From: Gentiana macrophylla
Taxonomy: Eukaryota > Streptophyta > Magnoliopsida > Gentianales > Gentianaceae
Assembly: GCA_026214975.1 (NCBI GenBank)
Contig: JAOBSW010000660.1
Span: 1-64,000 of the forward strand
Reading direction: 5' to 3'
Length of the DNA: 64,000 bases
Part shown: one piece after another, positions 1-12,442 of the stretch
Numbering within the stretch: the first letter of the stretch is position 1
How the letters are laid out: each line of letters starts with the position of its first letter
Notes under the pieces: generated by a model
Told to the model about the DNA's origin: nothing
Database searches by the model: none
The model's input: only the letters and a program-made list of their open reading frames with translations
Made by a program: the position numbers and the translations under genes

Positions 1-731
1 AAAAGTAAAAGCTTAATCAAATAACTAATGAGTTTTGTCGTGTCGTTGATGATTTGAGGAGGTAGGGCGATCTTGAATGTCCTATACCACTATGATGACC
101 AAAAGCTCATGACAAATGTAACAAAGTCGCTTTATGATTTGGGTATGTAGGTATACCCGTATGTCTTATTATACTATGATGGGCAATAGCTCAATTCGAC
201 ATGCTTATGAATGTGAAAGTTATATGAATCAATAAAACAAAGAAAGTGGCAAACATCGTTGAAAAACTTAGTATATGCCACCTTATCCCCAAAGATAAAC
301 CGAAGGGCATGTTGTGGATTATCCTCTCGAGTGTGTCGTAAAGGTTCTAATCAAGTTATATCATTTTTTTCATGACATCATACAATTTGTTGAGCACATA
401 TTCTTGAGTATCATTGTTTGTTTCTAGTTGAAATGTGTATTTGCTAGTTGCTTGAAAATTCAAGTTTGGAATTAGTGGAAGTTTAATATGGCTCTACACA
501 CACACACCGGGTGAACTTCTAGCGCATTTAATTCACTATGTACTTGCTGATATTGTCTATCCTTTGTTGGCCATCTATGCTATTATGTCACCTTATGTTT
601 TGGTTTTGTTTAGTCTTGCTTAGACTACCATGTAGTGAGTATAAGGAGGAGTTTCATTTTGATAATGACAAAGAGAGAGAAGTGGTACATGTACATCAAG
701 ACAGAGGGAGTGTATGACTCTGAGGAAGAAA

Positions 732-787
732 GAATACCAAAGGTAAGAGATGAGATGATAGAGGAATACCAAAGGTAAGAGATGAGA
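732..787. repeat. Short tandem duplication (two copies, 32-bp period)
   Basis: The segment GAATACCAAAGGTAAGAGAT plus GAGA is present twice with identical sequence, starting at 732 and 764. It lies in the presumed 3' internal region of the Sirevirus-like element. It looks like a simple local duplication. Confidence 0.8.
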
Positions 788-972
788 CAGACAGTAGGAG
801 TCATGGTATCGGGGTAAGGTTGCATAAATTGAGAGAGGAGTTACTTGTATGTCGCTTGATATGATTATATGTGATTTTGACATGTGCCTACATCCTGTTG
901 CATACACTCATGCATTTAGGAACCTAGACTTAATTGGTTGTTGACATACATGTTGTTATGGTTGTCATCATC

Positions 973-983
973 AAAAGAGGAGA
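973..983 (+). promoter_or_regulatory. Polypurine tract of the Sirevirus-like element
   Basis: AAAAGAGGAGA lies immediately upstream of the inferred LTR start and follows GTTGTCATCATC. In Copia elements this RNA segment resists RNase H and primes plus-strand DNA synthesis. Its position next to a sequence of the form CCTAGATTTTGGTTTTGATG supports both the LTR assignment and the plus orientation. Confidence 0.55.
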
Positions 984-986
984 TCA

Positions 987-3059
987 TGATACCCTAGATT
1001 TTGGTTTTGATGATAACACCATAAAGGTTAAATTGGGAAAGTCAACATTCACAACATAGGTCAAACCATGTCAAATAATGTGAAATGAGCTGAATTACAT
1101 TGAACATGCTTAATTTTACCCTAATCATGCTTAGAATTGATTCAAGTTGGAAAAGGCGGTAATTAGGTCAACTTAGGGCATTTTGGGAATTTTGGGGGAA
1201 GTGGTCCAAACTCACCCTAATGATGTGAAACATGTTTAGTTATATTAATACACTTATAATTGATCCTAATCATGCTTTAATTTGTTCAATTTGATCAAAA
1301 TCGAATTAGGTCAAAATTAAGGTTCATGTGATAAAAATCTGCTGAATTTTTCTAAGTGTTGGACTGTTTTTCACCCATGTTCACACCCCCATAACTTGCT
1401 CAATATTGAACCAAATTGCATGATCTTTATATGGTTGGAATTCTCATAATTCAAGCTACAAAACGAATATATAATATCTCATTTTCATGCAACACAGAGC
1501 ACACACCATGCTGAACAAAAACGCATCAGATTGTGAAAGTCTGTGTTACAGCTTTCTGATGTGCTGATGTGTCACACTTTTGAGTACCCTATACTACTTG
1601 GAATGAGTAGAATGTTTTATATGTTATAGATTGCACATAGGGGTACATTTTGTCTCAAGAAACTTTTGTGATTTAAGGTCTTTATCATAGCTAAAAGTTG
1701 ACCACAAAATGCTTCAGTAAAACTGTCTGTCTGTGAGATAGTTGACTTGTGGTGTCTTTTTGAGTGACGGGTTCAACTCCAAATTAGATGCAAATTTGAG
1801 GGATTATAGTTGACAATATTATGAGAATATTTAATTCTTTGATCATCTTGATTTGGGCACGTGATCATATAGAAAATTTGAAGATAAACTTGTATTTATT
1901 TAAACTGTTTCCAAAAATAGATAATTGATTTGATTGGGTTAATTAATTGAGATAAATCCGGTTGTATCAATTTGAATTGATTGGAAATAATGCTATTATC
2001 TATATATTACACGTTCTACTCAAGATTGATAGGGGCACAAGAGGTATTTTACAAGAAAAGAGGCTGCAACCCTAAAAATAGCTATATATGGGGCTGTTTG
2101 GTGTTAAACATGGAGAGCAGCAGAAAAGTCGAGTATTCCTCACATAAAATCACTCCAATTCGTTCATACACATAGTAGAGAGGATAATCAACAAATTTAC
2201 AAGAGGGATCAAAGGCTGAATCGAAGCAAAACTGATCAACAAAGTTGAAATTCATCAAAGATGCTGTTTATGGTGCTGTCAAGTTGCTGATGCATGATCA
2301 GGCTGTTTTGCTGCATGTTTCTCATTGAAGATCGTCAGATATCTCAGTTGGGAAGTTAATTTATAGTTGTTATATGTTTTAACACGTTTATTTAGCTTCC
2401 ATGTGCTTTAATTTGCTGAATTCAGTCTGTAAACGCTGTTTGCATACTCTTGTTGTGTTTGTCTGTTTTGAGACGTTGTTTTGAGAGGTTTGTCTTGTGT
2501 AGCAACTCATAGGTTCTGTGGTTCCTACTTACTTGTGTAGGGGTAGGTTCAAGATAGTTTTAGGACTGTTTTACAGGGTAAAACAGTGAGGTTTACAATT
2601 TCTGTGTAGGGCTGTTTAAGTGTGGGTTGTGTCTAGTTTAGGTAGAGTCTTGTGTAGCATACCTTAATAGAAAACCCCCAGATTTAGGGGCTGAATACAT
2701 TGGTATTCAGTTTCAATCGAACTGGGTAATCATTCTTGTGTTTTATTGCTTTAATTCACATTAACACACACTTACTACAGCTTTTGTTGTTTTGTTTAAT
2801 TTCTGCGTGATTGCAAGCACCGCTTGAACTTATGTTTTATATGAAAGACATTGATTAGCATGGTATAAACTTAATCAAGTTAACTAAAAGTGTTCATTGC
2901 CTTAGTAATCACTTGAATAAGGTGTTACAACCTAGGTGTATTAAAAGGGTTGAAATTGAGAGCCATCTTGCGTTAAAAATAACTCGAAAAAATTTAAAAG
3001 CACATCCAACCCCCTTGTGTGCTTATACACCTAGTATACGATCCGTAGAGGACTCCACA
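987..3059 (+). mobile_element. Long terminal repeat of a Sirevirus-like Copia element (3' LTR)
   Basis: The presumed LTR starts with TGATACC followed by TTTTGGTTTTGATGATAACA, a signature I associate with the starts of Sirevirus LTRs. Near its 3' end it has the pyrimidine/C-rich segment and TAC/CGATCC pattern seen near the end of such LTRs (about 3005-3045). It appears to finish at GACTCCACA, around 3059. The DNA that follows does not match a tRNA-Met primer-binding site, so this is a 3' LTR or a solo LTR; the polypurine tract upstream favours a 3' LTR. The length of about 2.07 kb is long but acceptable for the group. Both ends are inferred because the partner LTR is outside the window and no target-site duplication can be checked. 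Short open frames inside it (for example 1981-2175 and 2913-3164) are not credible genes. Confidence 0.5.
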
Positions 3060-4437
3060 TTGTTTTGTATCCATTATTTATTATTCACCATCTTTTCTTT
3101 AAGCAAAATGATGCTTAATGTACTTTTTGATAATTTTAAAGTTATATACCGAATTTTATTGTAGATGATGTGATTGATAAATTCAAATTGTTTATATTTT
3201 ATATACGTAATTGTTGATAATGTAATGTAGTCGGATTAATAAATTGTAGATGACAAATAATGAAATGATTTTGTGTGATTGTTTTGTTTATTTTTTCTAT
3301 AGATTTGGATGCGCCATTATGAGGGCTACTAAATATTTTGACAAGGATGATGTTCATTGATGTAACGGATGAGCAGACGTTGGATGTCGCTACAATTTAT
3401 AAATCCGACTGTTATCTTCACTTTGATTTGTATTGTGCGATTGGGGCTGATTGAGTAAGAAATAATGAATGCAAACTCATGGATACGGATGAGCAGACGT
3501 TGGATGTGGCTAAAAACAAAGGTATCGAGGTTACCGCTTGTTTTCTTCCACATTTTGTTTTCTTTGATCCTCCACCTCAATTTTTCATCCATGCTACCAT
3601 AAACTGCTTACGATTTTAATAGAATATGTTTTGTTTTCATGGTTTTTCCTCCGGGTTGAATTGTAAGGTCAAGTGAGTGGTCAAGAGAAAATCTAAAACA
3701 TACGCTGCTCAAGTATGGAACCTAATGAAAACACATTGACGATGTACCTGATACGAAAAAAATTATCACGTTAAGACATCTATTTTCATTTTTTTTCTCT
3801 TCAATAAGAAATGCTACAACATATTTCATGTACCGAATTTAAGTTGGTTTGACTATGTACAAGAATCATGTGCACGGGTTATGAATTGGTATGAACTATG
3901 GTCATATTATTTCTAATTTTAATCCATCAATTACATTCTTGTGTCTACTATGTAGCACGAACCATTTTATGCGCCTTACTTTTCAAGATTCGGTTGGCAA
4001 TGATTTGATCATATGTTCTTACCTCATGTTAGGTTGACGGTGAAAAGATGTAGGCAAAAACAAGAGGAGAAAGCATGGAACTTTCACGAACACAAATATC
4101 AAGTTTACTATTCGAGGTACATCAAAGCATGGGTAACATGTGAAGTTCTTTGACCGTTGATGGTGTTGCATATGTTGCATTTTGCCATATCGATCTTTCT
4201 ATAATTTTGTAATCATCAAAAATAAGTTAAAACTATACATGAGATTAGGGTTCATAAGTTGTAATTGAACTTTGTTAATTATATTTGAGATTAGAATCCA
4301 ATTTTCAATACCCCGCGATAACAACAATCATTCATGAACCTACGCTACTTCTCTTCTTATAATTAAGTTTCTTTAAGCACAACCTTTTTCATAACATGTT
4401 ATTTTTCTTCGATGTTCACTTTTTAAATTTAACGTTC
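3060..4437. other. Non-coding AT-rich DNA, probably Helitron interior
   Basis: No gene, RNA gene or recognised transposon domain is visible here. A 23-bp segment with the core GGATGAGCAGACGTTGGATG occurs at 3365-3387 and again at 3485-3507, spaced 120 bp apart. The downstream boundary is a Helitron-type 3' end, so some or all of this stretch may be a non-autonomous Helitron. I could not identify a 5' terminus beginning with TC, so its length is unknown. A reverse-strand frame at 3329-3592 spans the duplicated segment and looks fortuitous. Confidence 0.4.
3365..3507. repeat. Pair of 23-bp direct repeats 120 bp apart
   Basis: Two identical copies of a 23-bp sequence (core GGATGAGCAGACGTTGGATG) lie at 3365-3387 and 3485-3507. 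The flanks diverge, so this is not a longer tandem repeat. Its role is unknown. Confidence 0.8.
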
Positions 4438-4467
4438 TCCGTGGCATCGCACGGGTTTCCTACTAGT
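4438..4467 (+). mobile_element. Helitron 3' terminus: hairpin plus CTAGT
   Basis: The sequence CCGTG (4439-4443), a 6-base loop and CACGG (4450-4454) form a small GC-rich hairpin, extendable by a T-G pair. It is followed after 8 bases by CTAGT (4463-4467). A palindrome just upstream of a terminal CTRRT is the defining 3' structure of Helitrons, and CCGTG...CACGGGT...CTAGT is a common plant form. Rolling-circle Helitrons usually sit between A and T, but the next base here is A and the satellite starts at once. This is therefore either an atypical junction or one changed after insertion. The 5' end was not found. Confidence 0.7.
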
Positions 4468-6136
4468 ACAATTATATACAAAATATTGTAAACCCCGCTT
4501 TGAGTAAACTCTAAAACAATTATATATTCAAAATGTTGTAAGCCTCCGTTTTTGAGTAAACTATACTATAATTTTATATTCAAAAGTTGTAAACCCTGGG
4601 TTTTGAGTAATCTCTACTATACAATTATATACAAAAAGTTGTAAACGCCTGCTTTGTGTAAACTCTAATAAAATTATATACAAAAAGTTGAGAATCCCTA
4701 TTTAGAATATACTCTACTACAATTATATACAAAAATTGTAAACACTGTTTTGAGTAAACTATACAATAATTTTATATACAAAAATATGTAAATCCCGCTT
4801 TTGAGTAAACTCTACTATACAATTATATACCAAAATTTGTAAACCGCCGCTTTTAAGTAAACTCTACTATACAATTATATACAAAAGTTGTAAACCCCGC
4901 TTTGAGTAAACTACACTACAATTATATACAAAAAGTTGTAAACCCCCGCTTTGAGTAAACTCTACAATAATTGTATATACAAAAGATGTAAACCCTCGCT
5001 TTGAGTAACTCCACTATACAATTATATACAAAAGTTGTCAACCCCATTTTGAGTAAACTTTACTACAATTATATACAAAAGTTTTAAAACCCCATTTTGA
5101 GAAAACTTTAATATAATTTTATATTTTAAAAAGTGTAAACCAAAATTTTGAGTAAACTCTACTATATAATTATATAAAAAGTAGTAAAACTCAATTTTGT
5201 GTAAACTCTACTACAATTATATACAAAAGTTGTAAACACCTGCTTTGAGTAAGTTTATGCTATACAATTACATAAAAAAAATTTGCAAACCCCTATCTTG
5301 AGTAAACTCTACAACAATTATATACATGAAGTTGTAAACCCCGCTTTGAGTGTACTCTAATACAATTATGTACAAAATGTTGTAAACCCTGCTTTTGAGT
5401 AAACTCTAAAACATTTATATATTCGATAATGTTGTAAGCCTCCGTTTTGAGTAAACTATACTATAATTTTATATTCAAAATGTTGTAAACCCCAGTTTTG
5501 AGTAAACTCTACTATACAATTATATACAAAAAGTTGTAAACGCCCGTTTTGTGTAAACTCTAATAAAATTATATACAAAAAGTTGAGAACCCCTGTTTTG
5601 AATATACTCTACTACAATTATATACAAAAAGTTGTAAACCCCGGTTTGGAGTAAACAATACAATAATTTTATAGACAAAAATATGTAAATCCCCGTTTTG
5701 AGTAAACTCTACTATACAATTATATACCAAAAATTGTAAACCGCCGTTTTAAGTAAACTCTACTATACAATTATATACAAAAATTGTAAACCCCCGTTTT
5801 GAGTAAACTATACACTAATTTTATATACAAAAATATGTAAATCCCCGTTTTGAGTAAACTCTACTACACAATTATATACCAAAAAGTTGTAAACCGCCGT
5901 TTTAAGTAAACTCTACTTTACAATTATATACAAAAAGTTGTAAAACCCCCGTTTTGAGTAAACTACACTACAATTATATACAAAAAGTTGTAAACCCCCG
6001 TTTTGAGTGAACTCTATTACAATTATATACAAAAAGTTGTAAACCACCATTTTTAGAAAACTCTACTATATTTTATATACAAAAAGATGTAAATCTCCGT
6101 TTTGAGTAAACTCCATTATACAATTATATACAAAAA
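4468..6136. repeat. Satellite array, first block (49/51-bp monomers)
   Basis: Tandem monomers begin exactly at 4468. The basic unit carries ACAATTATATACAAAAAGTT, a variable C-rich segment (typically GTAAACCCCCG) and TTTTGAGTAAACTCTACT. Two lengths alternate. The 49-bp form joins as CTACTACAATT. The 51-bp form joins as CTACTATACAATT or CTACTATAATTTT. Monomers are recognisable individually by junction words such as CCACTATAC, TTTAATATA, CTGCTATAC, CTCTAAAAC and CTACACTAC, and these recur in a fixed order. In this block many monomers read CCCCGCTTTGAG or AAAAGTTG where other blocks read CCCCCGTTTTGAG or AAAAAGTTG. The plus strand is full of stops and nothing is coding. Confidence 0.97.
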
Positions 6137-9100
6137 GTTGTCAACCCCCGTTTTGAGTAAACTTTACTACAATTATATACAAAAAGTTTTGAAACCCTAT
6201 TTTGAGTAAACTTTAATATAATTTTATATTCTAAAAGGTGTAAACCCCCGTTTCGAGTAAACTCTACTATTCAATTATATAAAAAAGTAATAAACCCGTA
6301 TTTTGTGTAAACTCTACTACAATTATATACAAAAAGTTGTAAACAACCGCTTTGAGTAAACTCGCTTATACAATTACATACAAAAATTTGCAAACCTCTG
6401 CTTTGAGTAAACTCTACAACAACTATATACATGAAGTTGTAAACCCCCATTTTGAGTGTACTCTAATACAATTATATACAACATATTGTAAACCCCCATT
6501 TTAAGTAAACTCTAAAACAATTATATATTCAAAATGTTGTAAGCCTCCGTTTTGAGTAAACTATACAATAATTTTATATTCAAAAATTTGTATACCCCAG
6601 TTTTGAGTAATCTCTACTATAAAATTATATACAAAAAGTTCTAAACGCCCGTTTTGTGTGAACTCTAATAACATTATATACACAAAGTTGAGAACCCCTA
6701 TTTTGAATATACTCTACTACAATTATATACAAAAAGTTGTAAACCCTGGTTTTGAGTAAACTATACAATAATTTTATGTACAAAAATATGCAAATCCCCG
6801 TTTTGAGTAAACTCTACTATACAATTATATACCAAAACGTTGTAAACCGCTGTTTTAAGTAAACTCTATTATACAATTATATGCAAAAAGTTGTAAACCC
6901 CCGTTTTGAGTAAACTACACTACAATTATATACAAAAAGTTGTAAACCTCCGATTTGAGTAAACTCTACTATAATTTTATATACAAAAACATGTAAACCC
7001 TCGTTTTGAGTAAACTCCACTATACAATTATATACAAAAAGTTGCCAACCCCCGTTTTGAGTAAACTTTACTACAATTATATACAAAAAGTTTTAAAACC
7101 CCATTTTGAGTAAACTTTAATATAATTTTATATTCTAAAAGGTGTAAACCCCCGTTTCGAGTAAACTCTTCTATACAATTATATAAAAAAAAGTAGTAAA
7201 CCCGCATTTTGAGTAAACTCTACTACAATTATATACAAAAAATTGTAAACACCCGTTTTGAGTAAACTCGCTATGTAATTACATACAAAAAATTGCAAAC
7301 CCTCGTCTTGAGTAAACTCCACAACAATTTTATACATGATGTTGTAAACCCCGCTTTGAGTGTACTCTAATACAATTATATACAAAATGTTGTAAACCCC
7401 GCTTTGAGTAAACTCTAAAACAATTATATATTCAAAACGTTGTAAGCCTCCGTTTTGAGTAAACTATACTATAATTTTATATTCAAAAAGTTGTAAACCC
7501 CGGTTTTGAGTAAGCTCTACTATACAATTATATACAAAAAGTTGTAAACGCCCGTTTTGTGTAAACTCTAATAAAATTATATACAAAAAGTTGAGAACCC
7601 ATGTTTTGAATATACTCTACTACAATTATAAACAAAAAGTTGTAAACCCCGGTTTTGAGTAAACTATACACTAATTTTATATACAAAAATATCTAAATCC
7701 CCATTTTGAGTAAACTCTAATATACAATTATATATCAAAAAGTTGAAAACCGCCGTTTTAAGTAAACTCTACTATAGAAGTATATACAAAAAGTTGTAAA
7801 CCCCGTTTTGAGTAAACTACACAACAATTATATACAAAAAGTTGTAAACCCCCGTTTTGAGTAAACTCTACTACAATTATATACAAAAAGCTATAAACCC
7901 CCGTTTTTAGAAAACTCTACTATAATTTTATATACAAAAAGATGTAAACCCCCGTTTTGAGTAAACTCCACTATACAATTATATACAAAAATTGTCAACC
8001 CCGTTTTGAGTAAACTTTACCACAATTATATACAAAAGTTTTAAAACCCCATTTTGAGTAAACTTTAATATAATTTTATATTCTAAAAGGTGTAAACCCC
8101 CGTTTCGAGTAAACTCTACTATACAATGATATAAAAAAGTAGTAAACCCGCATTTTGTGTAAACTCTACTACAATTATATACAAAAAGTTGTAAACAACC
8201 TTTTGAGTAAACTCGATATACAATAACATACAAAAATTTGCAAACCCCTGTTTTGAGTAAGCTCTACAACAATTATATACATGAAGTTGTAAACCCCATT
8301 TTGAGTGTAATTTAATACAATTATATACAAAATGGTGTAAACCCCATTTTGAGTAAACTCTAAAACAATTATATATTCAAAATGTTGTAAGCTTCCGTTT
8401 GAGTAAACTATACTATAATTTTATATTCAAAAAGTTGTAAACCCCAGCTTTGAGTAATCTCTACTATACAATTATATACAAAAGTTGTAAAAAGCCCGTT
8501 TTGTGTAAAGTCTAATAAAATTATATACAAAAGTTGAGAACCCCTATTTTGAATATACTCTACTACAATTATATACAAAAAGTTGTAAACCCCAGTTTTG
8601 AGTAAACTATACAATAATTTTATATACAAAAATATGCAAATCCCCGTTTTGAGTAAACTCTACTATACAAATATATACCAAAAAGTTGTAAACCGCTGCG
8701 TTTTAAGTAAACTCTACAATACAATTATATACAAAAATTTATAAACCCACGCTTTGAGTAAACTACACTACAATTATATACAAAAAGTTGTAAACCACCG
8801 TTTTGAGTAAACTCTACTATAATTTTATATACAAAAGATGTAAACCCTCGCTTTGAGTAAACTCCACTATACAATTATATACAAAAGTTGTCAACCCCCG
8901 CTTTGAGTAAACTTTACTACAATTATATACAAAAAGTTTTAAAACCCTATTTTGAGTAAACTTTAATATAATTTTATATTCTAAAAGGTGTAAACCCCGT
9001 TTGAGTAAACTACACTACAATTATATACAAAAGTTATAAACCCCGCTTTGAGTAAACTCTACTATAATTTTATATACAAAAAGATTTAATCCCCCATTTT

Positions 9101-12100
9101 GAGTAAACTCCACTATACAATTATATACAAAAAGTTGTCAACCCCCGTTTTGAGTGAACTCTACTACAATATATACAAAAAGTGGTAAACCTCCATTTTT
9201 AGTAAACTCTACTATAATTTTATATACAAAAAGATGTAAATCCCCGTTTTGAGTAAACTCCACTATACAATTATATACAAAAAGTTGTCAACCCCCGTTT
9301 TGAGTAAACTTTACTACAATTATATACAAAAAGTTTTGAAACCCTATTTTGAGTAAACTTTAATATAATTTTATATTCTAAAAGGTGTAAACCCCCGTTT
9401 CGAGTAAACTCTACTATTCAATTATATAAAAAAGTAATAAACCCGTATTTTGTGTAAACTCTACTACAATTATATACAAAAAGTTGTAAACAACCGTTTT
9501 GAGTAAACTCTGCTATACAATTACATACAAAAATTTGCAAACCTCTGTTTTGAGTAAACTCTACAACAACTATATACATGAAGTTGTAAACCCCATTTTG
9601 AGTGTACTTAATACAATTATATACAACATATTGTAAACCCCCATTTTAAGTAAATTTAAAACAATTATATATTCAAAATGTTGTAAGCCTCCGTTTTGAG
9701 TAAACTATACAATAATTTTATATTCAAAAATTTGTATACCCCGATTTTGAGTAATCTCTACTATAAAATTATATACAAAAGTTCTAAATGCCCGCTTTTG
9801 TGTGAACTCTAATAACATTATATACACAAAGTTGAGAACCCTATTTTGAATATACTCTACTACAATTATATACAAAAAGTTGTAAACCCTGGTTTTGAGT
9901 AAACTATACAATAATTTTATGTACAAAAATATGTAAATCCCAGTTTTGAGTAAACTCTACTATACAATTATATACCAAAACGTTGTAAACCGCCGTTTTA
10001 AGTAAACTCTATTATACAATTATATGCAAAAAGTTGTAAACCCCCGCTTTGAGTAAACTACACTACAATTATATACAAAAGTTGTAAACCTCCGATTTGA
10101 GTAAACTCTACTATAATTTTATATACAAAAACATGTAAACCCTCGTTTTGAGTAAACTCCACTATACAATTATATACAAAAAGTTGCCAACCCCCGTTTT
10201 GAGTAAACTTTACTACAATTATATACAAAAAGTTTTAAAACCCCATTTTGAGTAAACTTTAATATAATTTTATATTCTAAAAGGTGTAAACCCCGCTTTG
10301 AGTAAACTCTTCTATACAATTATATAAAAAAAAGTAGTAAACCCGCATTTTGAGTAAACTCTACTACAATTATATACAAAAAATTGTAAACACCCGTTTT
10401 GAGTAAACACTGCTATAGAATTACATACAAAAAATTGCAAACCCCTGTCTTGAGTAAACTCCACAACAATTTTATACATGATGTTGTAAACCCCCGTTCT
10501 GAGTGTACTCTAATACAATTATATACAAAATGTTGTAAACCCCCATTTTGAGTAAACTCTAAAACAATTATATATTCAAAATGTTGTAAGCCTCCGTTTT
10601 GAGTAAACTATACTATAATTTTATATTCAAAAAGTTGTAAACCCCGGATTTGAGTAAGCTCTACTATACAATTATATACAAAAAGTTGTAAACGCCCGTT
10701 TTGTGTAAACTCTAATAAAATTATATACAAAAAGTTGAGAACCCCTGTTTTGAATATACTCTACTACAATTATAAACAAAAAGTTGTAAACTCCGGTTTT
10801 GAGTAAACTATACACTAATTTTATATACAAAAATATCTAAATCCCCGTTTTGAGTAAACTCTAATATACAATTATATATCAAAAAGTTGAAAACCGCCGT
10901 TTTAAGTAAACTCTACTATAGAAGTATATACAAAAAGTTGTAAACCCCGTTTTGGGTAAACTACACAACAATTATATACAAAAAGTTGTAAACCCCCGTT
11001 TTGAGTGAACTCTACTACAATTATATACAAAAAGCTATAAACCCCCGTTTTTAGAAAACTCTACTATAATTTTATATACAAAAAGATGTAAACCCCCGTT
11101 TTGAGTAAACTCCACTATACAATTATATACAAAAAATTGTCAACCCCCGTTTTGAGTAAACTTTACCATAATTATATACAAAAAGTTTTAAAACCCCATT
11201 TTGAGTAAACTTTAATATAATTTTATATTCTAAAAGGTGTATACCCCCGTTTCGAGTAAACTCTACTATACAATGATATAAAAAAAAGTAGTAAACCCGC
11301 ATTTTGTGTAAACTCTACTACAATTATATACAAAAAGTTGTAAACACCCTTTTTGAGTAAACTCTGCTATACAATAACATACAAAAATTTGCAAACCCCT
11401 GTTTTGAGTAAGCTCTACAACAATTATATACATGAAGTTGTAAACCCCCATTTTGAGTGTACTCTAATACAATTATATACAAAATGGTGTAAACCCCATT
11501 TTGAGTAAACTCTAAAACAATTATATATTCAAAATGTTGTAAGCTTCCGCTTTGAGTAAACTATACTATAATTTTATATTCAAAAAGTTGTAAACCCTGA
11601 GTTTAGAGTAATCTTACTATACAATTATATACAAAAAAAGTTGTAAACGCTGCTTTGTGTAAAGTCTAATAAAATTATATACAAAAAGTTGAGAACCCCT
11701 ATTTTGAATATACTCTACTACAATTATATACAAAAAGTTGTAAACCCCGGTTTTGAGTAAACTATACAATAATTTTATATACAAAAATATGCAAATCCCC
11801 GTTTTGAGTAAACTCTACTATACAATTATATACCAAAAAGTTGTAAACCGCCGTTTTAAGTAAACTCTACAATACAATTATATACAATAATTTGTAAACC
11901 CACGCTTTGAGTAAACTACACTACAATTATATACAAAAAGTTGTAAACCACCGTTTTGAGTAAACTCTACTATAATTTTATATACAAAAAGATGTAAACC
12001 CCCGTTTTGAGTAAACTCCACTATACAATTATATACAAAAATTTGTCAACCCCCGTTTTGAGTAAACTTTACTACAATTATATACAAAAAGTTTTAAAAC

Positions 12101-12442
12101 CCTATTTTGAGTAAACTTTAATATAATTTTATATTCTAAAAGGTGTAAACCCCCGTTTCGAGTAAACTACACTACAATTATATACAAAAAGTTGTAAACC
12201 CCCGTTTTGAGTAAACTCTACTATAATCTTATATACAAAAAGATTTAATCCCCCATTTTGAGTAAACTCCACTATACAATTATATACAAAAAGTTGTCAA
12301 CCCCCGTTTTGAGTGAACTCTACTACAATATATACAAAAAGTGGTAAACCTCCATTTTTAGTAAACTCTACTATAATTTTATATACAAAAAGATGTAAAT
12401 CCCCGTTTTGAGTAAACTCCACTATACAATTATATACAAAAA
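6137..12442. repeat. Satellite: two tandem copies of a ~3.15-kb super-repeat
   Basis: The HOR marker monomer (CCACTATAC... then GTTGTCAACC, once GTTGCCAACC) occurs near 6137, 7041, 7991, 8887, 9134 and 9283, and again near 10183, 11136, 12044, 12293 and 12443. The spacings are about 904, 950, 896, 247 and 149, then 900, 953, 908, 249 and 150. The whole series is therefore duplicated with a period of about 3,150 bp (6137-9282 and 9283-12442). Private variants confirm this. For example, AAAGTAATAAACCCGTATTT and the AACAACTATATACATGAAG monomer appear at the same relative place in both copies. The ~950-bp unit holds 19 monomers; the ~905-bp versions lack one. Confidence 0.92.

Larger units (their letters stand above)
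1..986 (+). other. 3' internal part of a Sirevirus-like Copia element, no gene seen
   Basis: This AT-rich stretch has no reading frame I recognise as a gene. It ends in a purine-rich tract (AAAAGAGGAGA, about 973-983) within a TCATCATCAAAAGAGGAGA context. That context is characteristic of the polypurine tract of Sirevirus-type Copia elements, just upstream of the 3' LTR. I therefore infer that the stretch is the region between pol and the 3' LTR. A 24-bp segment beginning GAATACCAAAGG occurs twice, at 732-755 and 764-787. Short reverse-strand frames at 620-907 have no start context or family resemblance and are not annotated as genes. The rest of the element lies outside the window. Confidence 0.5.

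Noticed and set aside
620..3592. Short open frames in the first 3.6 kb (620-907, 1981-2175, 2913-3164, 3329-3592)
   Set aside because: They are short, AT-rich and lack any recognised domain. They fall in transposon-derived non-coding DNA.
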